From Tenrec ecaudatus (lineage: Eukaryota; Chordata; Mammalia; Afrosoricida; Tenrecidae), in assembly GCF_050624435.1 (NCBI RefSeq), contig NC_134547.1, positions 25,007,374-25,071,373 on the forward strand: DNA of 64,000 nucleotides. The letters are read 5' to 3'. The translations under genes were made by a program, and so were the position numbers. The notes beneath the pieces are model-generated. The model saw only the letters and a program-made list of their open reading frames with translations. It was not told the origin of the DNA and made no database searches. Positions 14,137-25,814 of the stretch are shown here, in pieces; within the stretch, counting starts at the first letter, position 1, and each line of letters begins with the position of its first letter.

Positions 14137-16430
14137 AGAACTGAACAATAGAATGGAAGAAAATGAAAATTGAATCTATGAACTTGAAGACAACCATGCA
14201 GACTTCAGCAAATGAGAGAAACAAACAAAAAAGTAAAATAATCTGAAGTAAACCTGAGGATGATGTGAGAAACCATGAACAGAAGTAATGAATGTCTTGT
14301 TTGGAATACTGGAACGGGAAGAAACAAACAAATCTACATATAAATTAGTAAGAGAATTTGTGGAGGAAATTTTCCCCAGTACTATAAAGGAGGAGATAAT
14401 ATCCATTCAGGAGACAGAGAGAACTCCAAGGAGGTTAGACCCGGGGGGTGGGGGTAGGGGACATGTATAGGAGGGCATCAGGACATATGATAGTCAAAAT
14501 ATTCAACTTCAAGGAAAAGGAGAGAATCTTGAGAGCAGCTAGAGAGGGAAAAAGTCACCTTCAGAGGTAATCAGATTGGAATAAGCTCAGAGCTCTCAGC
14601 AGAAAATATGCAGGAAATAAGAAAATGGAGCAACATAGATCAAACTTTCAAAGTAAAAACCTGCCAACCAAAATCCTGTATCCAGCAAAGCGATATATCA
14701 CATATAAAGAAGAAATAAAGGTATTCCCAAACAAGGAAATAGTTAGAGAATTCATAAAAACAAAACCAGCATTGCCGAAAACACTAACCATATCTCTATG
14801 GTCAGAAAATCAACAGCACAAAAACATTATGAGATCGCCACAGTCCGTGCTACTATCCAGAAGTCAACACACTAAAACAACACCCAAAACAGTAGATCTA
14901 GACGGGAAACAAGGACATGAATAGATTCCTCCCTCCCAAACACAGATAATACAATATGATAGTAACTCACCTGCATTTGGAATTAATACCAATGAAAATC
15001 AATGGGCTAAATACCCCAGTCAAAAGACAGAGTAGCAGACTGGATTAGGAAACAAGATCCATCAATCTGCTGCCTTCAAGAAACACACCTCAAACTCACA
15101 GACAAAAACAGACTGAGAGTCAAAAGATGGAGAAAAATTTACTAAACCAATGACAATGAAAGGAAGACCTCACACAAATAGAAAACTACAAGCCAATATC
15201 TCTCATGAACATAGATTCTCAACAAAATCCTGGCCAGTAGAATTCAACAACATATCAAAATAATAATAATACTTCATGCCCAAATGGGATTCATACCACC
15301 ATATAAACAAAATATAGAAGAACCAGATGATCATATTGATGGATGTAGAAAAAGCATTTGACAATATCCAACACCCATTCCTAATAAAAACAATAATTAA
15401 ATATAAGGAAATTCTTCAATATACTAAAGTCCATATCTTAATATCCAACAGCCAGTATCATACTGGATGGAGAAAAGCTGAAATCATTGCAATTGAAAAT
15501 GGGAACCAGACAAAGATGCCCATTATCCCCACTTTTATTCAGCATTGTGCTAGATCCTAGCCAGAATCAAAAGGCAACAAGAGATTAAGGGAGTGCAATT
15601 GGGCAAAGAGAAATTAAGCTCTAGTTATTTGCAGATGGTATGATTTTATAGAGAGAGAAAAACCCAAGGTCTCCACAAAACCCTGTTGGAAATAATTGGA
15701 GCTTGTTTCAAATAAGCACCCATCTAAGTGAGATGTCAGTAAACTCACCTGGAAGAAGCACACGATCATCGATGATCCAAGGATTATCAATTATATAAAC
15801 CAGATCTGAAGAAGGGAGTGCTGTCAGAGCTGAAATTTGTGACATTCTGGTGTTCACAAAGCTATGGCTGACAGTGGGAGCCCAAAATACATGTTCAGGT
15901 TCTCCACAGGGAATAAGCCTCCAGTGGCCCCCCTCTGACTATCACTGAGAGATAGGAATAACCTGGTTATCAGGCAGCTGGTATTGGAAAGACGATTATA
16001 GTAAATTAAAATGATAAATAGGGCTTGAATGGTTAAAATCTTGTTATTTGAGCTCCCTTTAGATACACTTTGACTTTTATCTAGTTTTTAATATTTTCTG
16101 GGTTTTGCTGTTGTTTTCTAGATTAGGTCTTATCTCTGCTTTATTTTGTTATTTTGGTACCTTTCTTGATTCTGTTATGTATCTTTCTGTGTTTGGGGGT
16201 TTATCAAACCCAGATTGGGTGAATCTGTAGAGGTAATAACTGGAGTAAGAGTTCTTGGGGTGTATTGATGGGGAGGAAAGAGGTAATGGGGAGCTGACAT
16301 CACGTAGTATGAAAAGGAAGAAATTGATTATATGCAGTAATTGCACAACGCTGCTTGATCTGATAGAGCTATTGGTATGATGTCTGGATTATGCCCTAAT
16401 AAAATGATCTGGGAAAAACATAAATTTTAA
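14137..16430 (+). mobile_element. Older L1, second part: ORF1/ORF2 remnants and 3' UTR
   Basis: The split L1 resumes. A decayed ORF1-side segment at 14287-14924 includes ILYPAKRYITYKEEIKVFPN. A reverse-transcriptase remnant at 15327-15560 reads MIILMDVEKAFDNIQHPFLI, the conserved stretch of the L1 RT finger region. From about 15,695 an older 3' UTR runs to the tail tatgccctaataaaatgatc near 16,410. Stops and frame changes mean it is dead. Confidence 0.8.
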
Positions 16431-17095
16431 AAAATCAATTTTCATTTACATCAGGGCTATCACATTTTTAACAAAACTCAAGTGAATATTCCCAAATTAA
16501 TTAAGTTTTCCCACAAGTTTACAGGAATGCTGCTGCTCCACATAACACAATACTTTTTAGCGTTTTAATGAAGGTCGGGAAGACCTCAAAGATGAATTCA
16601 AGGCAAGTCACCTCAGAAGGCTTTGGAGACTCTCTTTCTGGGTTTCAAAGGAATCCACTTTATATTTTCTCAAGGATGATCACAGAGACTTCTCAGGAAG
16701 ACATCTGAAGAGAATGGAAAGCTGCGCTGGGGAGGAGGAAGAAGGACAGGAAAATGTACCACGGCGTGTGTTCTGTTACGGCGCCATACCTGCTCCTCCT
16801 GGAGGGTAGCAAGGACTGTCTGACGAGCTCCTCATTGGGAACGACCCATCCACCTGACGCAGCCTTATCTGCCTTCCACACTGCTCTGTGTTCCCAAGCT
16901 CAGAGGACATTTAAAACGAACATGATTTGCATCCCTTGAACATGACAAAACTCCCATTTGACATGACATAAATTGAAGAGTGAGAATTCTCTGGGAAATG
17001 AATAGAAAGATGAAAACAATTCAGAAGCATATAGGCATAGATAAAGATATGACATGAAACAGTAGCTTCATATTTTGATAGTTTTGTTTAATTAA
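16431..17095. other. NIN intron, unassigned sequence
   Basis: No gene or repeat recognised. Confidence 0.35.
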
Positions 17096-17099
17096 GGTT

Positions 17100-17215
17100 T
17101 CTTTTTTTAATCCTTTTATTGGGGGCTCATACAACTTATCACATTCCATACATACATTCATTGTGTCAGGCACATTCATACATATGTTTCCATAATCATT
17201 TTTAACAAGTTTCTA
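17100..17215 (-). repeat. L1 3' tail, antisense, short
   Basis: ttttattgggggctcataca is the reverse complement of the young L1 tail, followed by cacattccatacatacattc and cattgtgtcaggcacattca. Confidence 0.8.
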
Positions 17216-18052
17216 TTATACAATGCTTTTATACTTACCCTTGTGTGTGCGTATTAAACCTACAAGATAAAAATGATATGATTCTGCTCATTGCTGAACC
17301 ATAGGTATTCACACCAACGTGGGAATACCTTGGAACTGTGGTTGATCTCTCCCCTGAAAACTAATTGTTGTGAGAAAAAAAGAAAGGCAATCCAACAAAA
17401 ATGTAATTTGATTCTTTTAAATTGTAATTTATTGAAAGATGCTCCTGACCAGTGGTTGACAGTAACTGAAATCTCTATCGTGAAAAACTGAGAAATTTTC
17501 TAGCAACTGTTGGAACACACGGACATTTGTGTATACACCAAGAGGACATCTGTCAGACACTCTAATTTCCTGGTCCAGTGGTACTGAGAATATCAACAAC
17601 TTACTGCCAGATAGAATTGGATATCAGGGACAGGTCAGAGGTCCTTTTGAAGAGATTCATATGCTTTAAGTTTCTTCCTCCCCCCCCCCCCTTAACACGA
17701 TGTTTTAAATAACTTAGATAAAAGTGGGAGGCCTTCAGAACAGTGGTTTGAATGTTCTTATTGGTCTAGATGTATTCTCACTTCTTCTCAGGAATAAAGC
17801 AGAGTTCTCAACTTCAGCATCATTGCTGTGTGAGACTGGATAAGTCTGTATAGGGGCTGTCCTATACATGTAGGATATTTAGTAGCATTTCTATATGTCA
17901 GTAGCCACCCCTACCTACCCCAATTATGACAATGAAAAATGCCTCCAGATGTTGCCACGTCCCACAGTGAGACAAAATTACCCCTCATTAACCACTGAAA
18001 GGATCTGCTGGGGCTTCGTTTTTAATCATTGTTTTACCCTTTTTTGCTCTAG
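17216..18052. other. NIN intron, unassigned sequence
   Basis: Contains an 11-base C run near 17,680. It ends with the pyrimidine-rich acceptor tttttgctctag of the next exon. Confidence 0.4.
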
Positions 18053-18211
18053 AGTCAGAAATACAAGGATCAGTTATCTCAGCTCAACCATAGGATCCTT
18101 CACCTGGGTGAGGAGGCCTTTGTCCACAAGGCTCAAAATGAGAAAAATCAAGTACCCGTTCAGTTGCTGACACTGAAGATGGATCGGGCTGGTCACCAGG
18201 TGAAAGAGCAG
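18053..18211 (+). CDS. NIN: NIN coding exon (53 codons), coiled coil
   Basis: Reads SQKYKDQLSQLNHRILHLGE, then a less heptad-like stretch EAFVHKAQNEKNQVPVQLLT, ending DRAGHQVKEQ. The SQKYKDQLSQLNHRIL part is highly characteristic of ninein. Acceptor gctctag/AGT, donor GAGCAG/gtgagt, both good; the length is exactly 53 codons in phase 0. A second GT (CACCAG/gtgaaa at 18199-18200) could act as an alternative donor, also in frame. The substitutions here look like normal mammalian divergence, not decay. In human, alternative exons are known in the C-terminal part of NIN; none is visible to me between here and 21950. Confidence 0.93.
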
Positions 18212-18339
18212 GTGAGTGGGCAGTGCAGAGTGGGAATATGAGAGCAACAACTTAAAGATATGGAGACATACACTGCCCCACACATAGCCAGGAAGCCTGG
18301 GGGAAAAGAACATGGAATATCATAGTTTTTTATAAATTC

Positions 18340-20375
18340 GCTTTATTTAGAAGAGTAGCATAAAGGAATTAAATCTTAAAAAGAGAGTAAATTCCTACAA
18401 CCTTTCTGAAAAGACAAGTTGAAAATATGGATAGCAAGAGCCTCAAGAATCTCATTATAAGAAGTGAAACTTCACTCTTTGCAAATAATATGATTTTATA
18501 TATTGAGAATCCTAAAGGGTCCACAAGAGACTAGCTGGAAGTCATAGAGGAGTTTAGTAGAGTAGCAGTATACAAGAGTAACAATTGACTTCTTCTATAC
18601 CAGGGATGGGGGTACAGAAAAAGATACCAAGGAATCAGTATCCTTTGCAAAAGCTGAAATACCTGGGAATAAACTTAACCAAAAACCAAGACTTGTACGA
18701 AGAAAACTATAGAACATTACTATAAGAAGCCAACCGGGATCTACACAAATGGAAGCATATTCCGTGTTTGTGGATCAGAAGACTCAGTATTGTGAGAATG
18801 TTGATACTATCTAAAACAATCTACAAATAAAATGCATTGCCGATCCAAATTCTAACATCATTCTTCAAAGAAATGGAAACACTAATTATTAACTCCATAT
18901 AAAAAGGGAAGAAACCCAGGATAAGCAAAGAACTCCCCAAGAAAAAGAACAAAGCAGGTGATCTCACATTACTTGACCCCAAAACCTACTTATACAGCCA
19001 CAGTTGTCAAAACAGTCTGATACTGGTATACTGATACATGCTCCCTGTCACTAGCCACCCAGGAAATGTGAGTCAAAATGACCATAAGATCCCACCTAAT
19101 GCCCATAACTAGCCCAATTAAAAAAAACCAGAATGTGAAAGGGAGGATAGGGCGGAGGTAGGGGGAGGAATGAGGAGCTGATGCCAAGGGCTCAAGTAGA
19201 AAGAAAATATTTTGAAAATGATGATGGCAACAAATGAACAAATGTGCTTGACACAATGGAAGGATTACAATAAGTTGTACAAGTCCCCAATAAAATGATT
19301 TTTCAAAAGAAACAGAACAACAAATGTTGGAGAGTGTGTGGTGAGATAGGAACTCTTATCCCCTGATGGTGGACTGGTAAATATGTACAGGCACTCTGGA
19401 AGGCAGTATGGCGATACCTAAAACAGATGGCAACTGAACTACCATATGATCCAGCAATACCATTGCTGGTATGTACCCCAAAGAAATAAGAAGCAGATCA
19501 CGGACAGATGTTTCCCTCCCCTATGGTCATCACAGCAGAGTTCATAGTAGCAAAAAGCTGGTGGGTGGGCAGGAAGAAGCTGGAAACAGCCTACATTACC
19601 ATCAGTACAAGAATGGATAAAAACTCTGGTACATACATACAATGGAATACATCCCTAAAAACAGCAATGAAACACCTCAAGTTGTAGAGGCATCTGGAAG
19701 ATATTATGCTGAGTGAAGCTAGTCAAGCACAGAAGGATAAACACTGTGTGAGTCCACGATAATAGGAACATGCAGCAGAACGGGCACAAGTTCAAGTGTG
19801 CAGGCCATCCAGTCGTCTGGCTGGGGACCAGGCAGGCCGCTAAAGAGCCACACATCATCTGCTCAAAGTAAGTATCATGTAGGTCACTTGGCCGAAGGTC
19901 ACCTCATGAGAGCTGGAATCAGATGGATGGGGTGGGGTTGATGCTGGTCCCTGAGAGGTAGCCATGTGGATTTGGGGTGAGGTCTCCCAGAGAGGGAATC
20001 AGCCCTGTCAGAGGAATGGGGCTTACTGATGCGAGGGGCAGCACAGGAAAGAAGAAAGGCAATGGTCAAATTTGGGGGAACATAGGTGCATGCCTGTTGA
20101 GGGGAGAAGAGGGAGGGCTGACATTGTGGGGGGAGGGGTGTCCAGTGAGGTTGCTCTTGGGAGGACCTGATGCAGAGGGGTTAAGTGGAGAGCAAATGCT
20201 TTGAGAGTGATTAGGGCAAAGAATGTATGGATGTGCTTTATACAATTGATGTATGTATATGTATGGATTGTGATAAGAGTTGTATGAGCCCCTAATAAAT
20301 TGTTTAAAAAATAATAATAAATTTTTTTAAAGTTGTATGAGCCCCTAATAAAATGATTTTTTAAAATACTGTAAA
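18340..20375 (+). mobile_element. L1: end of ORF2 and 3' UTR, plus strand
   Basis: Decayed ORF2 C-terminal text (gcaaataatatgattttata, gaaaactatagaacattact, tggaagcatattccgtgttt) is followed by the late region ggagagtgtgtggtgagata and a 3' UTR variant with gtctcccagagagggaatca shared with 39,330. The end is doubled: a full tail to about 20,305 is followed by a second short tail at 20,332-20,362. A separate L1 3' piece is nested at about 19,125-19,312. Confidence 0.85.
19125..19312 (+). mobile_element. Nested L1 3' tail
   Basis: It interrupts the host L1 between gcccaattaaaaaaaac and aacaaatgttggagagtgtg, which are contiguous in the copy at 38,650-38,690. The end is caagtccccaataaaatgat. It belongs to the 'gctcaagtagaaag' tail type, unlike its host. 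Confidence 0.75.
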
Positions 20376-20379
20376 AAAA

Positions 20380-20930
20380 GAAACCAAACTTGACCAACAG
20401 TTACCATGGGTGAAGGGGAAAGATCTGTTGCTTTGGGAGCATTGAGTTTCTGTCACTGTGGTCGATAGTTTGAAAAAGGATAACAATGATAGTTGTACAA
20501 CATTAAGAATATTATTGAGCCTCTTCTCGCTCTGAATTATACAACTAGAAGTTGTGCAATTGGAAAATATTTCTGTATATTTGTGCCACAGTTAGAAAAA
20601 AATAAGTACATGAATTACAATGAGTACAAGGAAGAAGAAAAAGGTTTTGAATTAAATATTGTAACAATTGGACAACTTTTCTTGATCTGATTGAATTGTA
20701 TGACGTGGGTGAAGTGCTAATACAACTGTTTTAAAAGATGTGATGCAAAACAATAATATGGATTATTCGGGAGAACATGATGCTGAGTGAAATTAGTCAA
20801 TCACAAGAGACAGATATTGTATGAGACCACTACTGCAAACGGTTTTCATATTGAAAAATAAATAACGAGATAGAAAGAAACTCCATGTGGTTACAGATCA
20901 GATCAGGTTTTCTGGGATGTTAGAATTACA
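20380..20930 (+). repeat. Old L1 3' ends
   Basis: Two older-type L1 3' ends follow each other: gttaccatgggtgaagggga to about 20,735, then gaacatgatgctgagtgaaa onward. No open frame. Confidence 0.5.
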
Positions 20931-21035
20931 GAGTCAGATCATGACCAAGAAAGCCCCATGGAGCACTTCGACTCTGACAAATACATGTGTTGCCGTGAGT
21001 TAGAACTAACTCCACAGCATCAGTTTTCGTTATTA
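20925..21035 (+). repeat. AfroSINE fragment
   Basis: Partial copy with ggagcacttcgactctgaca and gagttagaactaactccaca, matching the 3' part of the AfroSINE in plus orientation. Confidence 0.55.
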
Positions 21036-21059
21036 ACTGCTGTCTCTTGTTCCCATTCA

Positions 21060-21535
21060 GGATGACGCTTAGGGTTGCCCGTAGGCATGCCCTGTACCCA
21101 AGATTAAAGTTTCATGCAGAATAATTTCACTGCCCTTAAAATTCTCTACTCCACCTGTTTGTTCCTCTATTGTTCCTTGAACTCCTGCTAGTCGCTGACC
21201 TTGTTTCTGTCTCTTTAATTTTGCTTTATAATTGGAATCATGCATTATGTAGCTTTTTCAGACTGGTTTCTCGTACTTAATAAGTACTTAAGTTTCCTCC
21301 ATATTTTTTTCATGGCTTGATGGCTCATTTATTTTTTTTGCTAGATAATATTTCCATGATACAGATATGCTCGTTTGTTTAGCCATTGACCTGTTGAAGG
21401 ACCTCTTGATTACTTCCAGTTTGGGGCAATAATGAATAAAATTACGATAAATATTTGTATGCAAGCTTTTATGTGGATACAGATTTTCAACTCATTTGAG
21501 TAAATACCTAGGAACACAACTGCTAAAACATATGG
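21060..21535 (-). repeat. Ancient L1 fragment, antisense
   Basis: gtttgtttagccattgacct, gaaggacctcttgattactt and caactcatttgagtaaatac are standard phrases of antisense old L1 ORF2/3' UTR in mammals. Confidence 0.7.
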
Positions 21536-21539
21536 CAGG

Positions 21540-21735
21540 CCTTTGGAATAGTGGTTACATTACCAGATAAGTATTGGACTGCTGACAGCGAGATTGACAG
21601 TTCAAATCCACCAGATGATCCGAGGGGAAAAGATAAGCCTATCTATTCCCATAAAGAAATCCTGTCAGAAACTCTATAGAGGGACGCTGTGAGTCAAATT
21701 GGCTTGATGGCATTGTTTTTGTTTTTTTGTAAGCC
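21540..21735 (+). repeat. AfroSINE, plus strand
   Basis: ggactgctgacagcgagatt, agttcaaatccaccagatga, ataaagaaatcctgtcagaa and ctgtgagtcaaattggcttg follow the AfroSINE from A box-like head to tail. It lies about 215 bp upstream of the next NIN exon. Confidence 0.85.
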
Positions 21736-21928
21736 TATGTAAGAAACTGCCACTGTCGGATTCCTATGCAAAACACTACGCCCTGCGCCACACCTATACT
21801 CCTGACAGCTTGTTAGCATCCCATGTTCAGACAGAGGCTCGTAGCTAGTAACTTGTAGATGTGTACATTTCGCCCAAATACCATTTTAAATGTCTTGAAG
21901 TTAGTTCTTTTAAAACATAATTTTTTGA

Positions 21929-22653
<725 letters not shown>

Positions 22654-23909
22654 TATATGAGTGGGTAAAAAAGAAAAACAGGAAAACTCCACTCTGTGGA
22701 GCTTTCATAGGATGCATTGTTCCTACTAGCTGAGCATCGAGCAACTTGTTCTGAGTTAGTGCACCCAGCGGCGTCGCCTGGGAAGGTTCTCTGGTCACAG
22801 TGAATTTTTTCATAAAAGCAGTTTTGCTCACACCTTGTTTTTTTGTGATGGCTCATTTAAGAGAACTGCGTGTGGCTGTGAAAGTTTGCTTTCTGCTCCA
22901 GAAAAATGTCACAGAAACTGTTGTGATGTTGAATACAACTTACAAGGATAGCACTCTGAAAAAAACTCAAGTGTACCAGTAGTTTTCTTATTTCCAAAAA
23001 GGTAAAATGTCGATCGATAACAAACCTTATTCTGGATGTCCATCAACTTTCCAAACAGACAAAAATGTCCAAAAAATTCATCCACTTTTGCTTGAAGACC
23101 AATGATGGACCATTAAAAAGATGGGGAAGTTATCTGGACTATCTTGGAGCTTAGTTCAGTGAAGTTTAACAGAAGATTTGTGACAGGCCACCAAGAAGGA
23201 GTGTCAACTGGAAACAAGTCATTCTTGGAAAGAACAACTCTGAAGTGATCCAGACTTTTCTCAAGGTCATTACTGGTGACAAGCAAACTTCAGTCAAGCC
23301 AGGGGAAGACACCATCATCACCTTGCCCAAGAAAAACTCGTCAAGTGAAATTAAAGATCAAGATTATGCTCATTTGATTTTTTTGATGCCCATAATATAG
23401 TGCATTTAGAGTTCCTTCCACTAGGTCAGACTGTTAATCAAACTTTCTATTTAGAGGTTTTGAAAATATTGTGTAACAATGTGCAACAAAAAAGACCTGA
23501 TTTGTGGCAGATGGGGGACTGGTTTTACCATCATGACAATGCAACTGCTCACATGCCATCTCAGTGTGCCAATTTTTGACAAGAAACAGCATGCCTCTCT
23601 TGTCCCATGCACCTTACCTGACTTCACTCCATGCAACTTCTTTGTGTTTCCACCAATGCAGAGGAACATGAAAGGACAGCTAGTTGATGATATAGAAGAG
23701 ATGAAGCAAAAAAATGAGAGAGGTGCTGTCAGCCGTCCAAACAGCTGAATTTGAAAAAAAACAATGTTTCCAAGAATGGAAGCGCAGAATTGACAAATGT
23801 ATTAGGTGTAATGGAGAGTACTTTGAAAGTGATAAGGTTGTTTTGTAAAAAAATTTAAATACAAAGCTTTGAAACAAAATTCCAGGTTTTGGGGGTACCC
23901 CATCGTATA
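22654..23909 (+). mobile_element. Mariner-type DNA transposon, dead
   Basis: A 1.26-kb element with imperfect terminal inverted repeats: tatatgagtgggta at the left and the reverse complement of gggtaccccatcgtata at the right. The transposase begins at ATG 22848 (MAHLRELRVAVKVCFLLQKN) and continues in pieces through PSTFQTDKNVQKIHPLLLED, a VVFFD-type block seen as FDFFDAHNIVHLEFLPLGQT, and WFYHHDNATAHMPSQC, which is the HHDNA region carrying a catalytic aspartate. Several in-frame stops and frame changes, for example after KKTQVYQ, make it inactive. The length and order are those of ordinary mariner elements. Confidence 0.88.
22848..23845 (+). pseudogene. Mariner transposase pseudogene
   Basis: Recognisable from the N-terminal helix-turn-helix region to near the C-terminus. 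The HHDNA block at about 23,530-23,555 keeps one catalytic aspartate; the first aspartate (normally in a GDE motif) falls in a stop-ridden stretch near 23,275 read as TGDKQ-like and seems lost. Stops occur about every 30-60 codons. In mammals such copies come from old invasions; no function is suggested. Confidence 0.85.
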
Positions 23910-25205
23910 CCTCAAGTAGAAAACAGATTAGCATTGGGGGAAGCATGTTGCTCACTGGTGGAATATCACATGTGTTGTACTTGAGAATCCTTCCTGACAG
24001 GTGCTAAATACCGGTAACATTTCCTGATCACCAGACAGCCATAAATAGGCACCCACACACTTACACTTCCCTGTTCGTGGTTGTGGGAAAATAGTCTCGG
24101 CCCTGTAAAAGGTTTTGCTCTACCGAGTGCCAGGCACCATGCCTGTCACTGTTCTACTGTTCCTTTACTTCCTCCTGTCCCTCCCCTACTCCTCTTAAGT
24201 CCCCTTTCTCCTCTTCTTTCCATCCTGCCTTGCTCTTTTTTATTCCCCCACTCACTGGGAGCCCTCCTTGCCATAAGTATGTAAGCCCATTGTAAAGAAG
24301 CCTGGCCCTCTGGCCTAGCCCTCAGCCCTCCTCTCTGCTCTTTAAATGCCCTTCAAAGACTCTGTGCTCACAACCCTGCTTCTCTCCCTTCCATGCTCCT
24401 CTCATGGCTCAGCCACTGTTCGTCCCCCCTGCCTGGGTCTACACCTAATTCGCAGCTCAGCTTTCAGAATGGATATAGACTCCAAGCACTCGTACCCCAC
24501 TGATCTCACTCTGGTCCACACCCCCTCACTTTATGCCCTCTCTCTGGCCTTCCTGGTTCTGCCTTGCATACCGGCCTTGATTTCTTCTTAGCACAGGCGC
24601 TGCAATACCTCTGAGATCTCAGCTCGCCGCGCCTCACACCTTCCCATCTTCTTCAAAGTAAAAGTCAACCTTGTCACGGTGTCCTTTAAGGCTCTCTTAG
24701 ATTTAGTGTCCACTCCTGCCCTGACTTCCTGTCTATGTTTCCTCAGGAGCACACACCTTCAGCTATGGTGGCTGCCTGCTGCTACCTAGTCACCCCAGGC
24801 CCTGACCAGCTGCAAGGTCTTTGTAATCTCTCTTCTTGCTACCTGGTGTTCACATAGCCCCTAGATTCCTAAACTTACTTGGCCTACCACCCCTTTTTAC
24901 AGGAAAAAAATCACTCATTGTCCACCTGACCATTAAAATCTTTTGTACTATTGCCCCTAATTCAGGATACGGTTTGGGTGTCTGCTTGTGTAGCGCCCCT
25001 GGATGCTTTGAGGCCCAGACATCGTCACTGGACTGTTTCACTGCTACCCAACGGGCAGTACCGCCCCCTTTGGGAAAAACTGGGATAGTCTCTGGACTCT
25101 CATTTTACTCAGAACTCCGTTCACATGTCATCTTACAGGAACAGCCTCGGGGTTTCTGTAGACAAGCAAAACCAGTAAAACATGTATGTAAATATATTGA
25201 GAAAA
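23910..25205. other. NIN intron, unassigned, C/T-rich part
   Basis: Pyrimidine-rich between 24,150 and 24,560. I see no gene; the open frames here reflect base composition. Confidence 0.35.
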
Positions 25206-25249
25206 TTGTACTTCGTGACTCACACACATGGGGGGGTTAGCACGTCCCA

Positions 25250-25395
25250 TATCCGTGGGTCCAGTGGCAACTTGGAGACCTCTGCTGGTTCATGGGGTAG
25301 CAGAGGAACAGATGTCTGCAGGTTTATGAACTAGAACTGCAGGCCAGGCGTTAAGCAAAAACATAACAAAGAATCGAGACGGCTAACCACGATGA
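25250..25395 (+). repeat. Fragment of an afrotherian interspersed repeat
   Basis: ggtccagtggcaacttggag, gacctctgctggttcatggg and ctgcaggtttatgaactaga parallel the fuller copy at 29,630-30,090. Confidence 0.45.
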
Positions 25396-25539
25396 CAAAA
25401 TACAACAGAAATAAACCCCCATAGTTTTAACTGTTCGAGATTTTAGCTATTCAAGTCAGAGTTATCATTTTAATTTCCTATAGTCATCTTCAGTACTCTC
25501 ATCTGGTAACCAGGTTCTTCCCATTCCTCAGTTTCATCG

Positions 25540-25812
25540 GAAAATCACTGGAGACTTATTCGCTGAGTAGCTCCTGCAAATGTATTTTGGCCTTCCGCTC
25601 TCATCCATTCCCTTCTGAAAACCAGAATCTCGCCTGCTAAGCTTTGATACTATTCCCTTCTTCCGATTTGGATTATATAATTTACAATCCATGGATAACA
25701 GATGTTGGTGTGCTTCTTCCATGTGGATTAGTTGACATCTCACTTAGATGGCTGCTTGTTTGGAAACAAGCCTTTAAGATCCCAGATGCTGTTCTGTCTG
25801 ATTAGTGGGGCA
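25540..25812 (-). repeat. L1 3' UTR fragment, antisense
   Basis: gtgcttcttccatgtggatt, gcctttaagatcccagatgc and gtggggcaccatctaatttc match the reverse complement of the module 'gatggtgcccggctatcaaa...gtcttaaaggc' of the L1 3' UTR. Confidence 0.75.
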
Positions 25813-25814
25813 CC

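Noticed and set aside
14287..14924. Conserved-looking frames as a host gene
   Set aside because: They match the order and wording of L1 ORF1-side remnants and are followed by L1 reverse-transcriptase text.
18199..18200. The GT at CACCAG/gtgaaa as the main donor of the NIN exon
   Set aside because: The later donor GAGCAG/gtgagt is much closer to consensus; the earlier one is kept only as a possible alternative.
24081..25240. Several frames of 67-134 codons in C/T-rich intron
   Set aside because: No motif, no start context and no relation between frames; high C+T lowers stop density.
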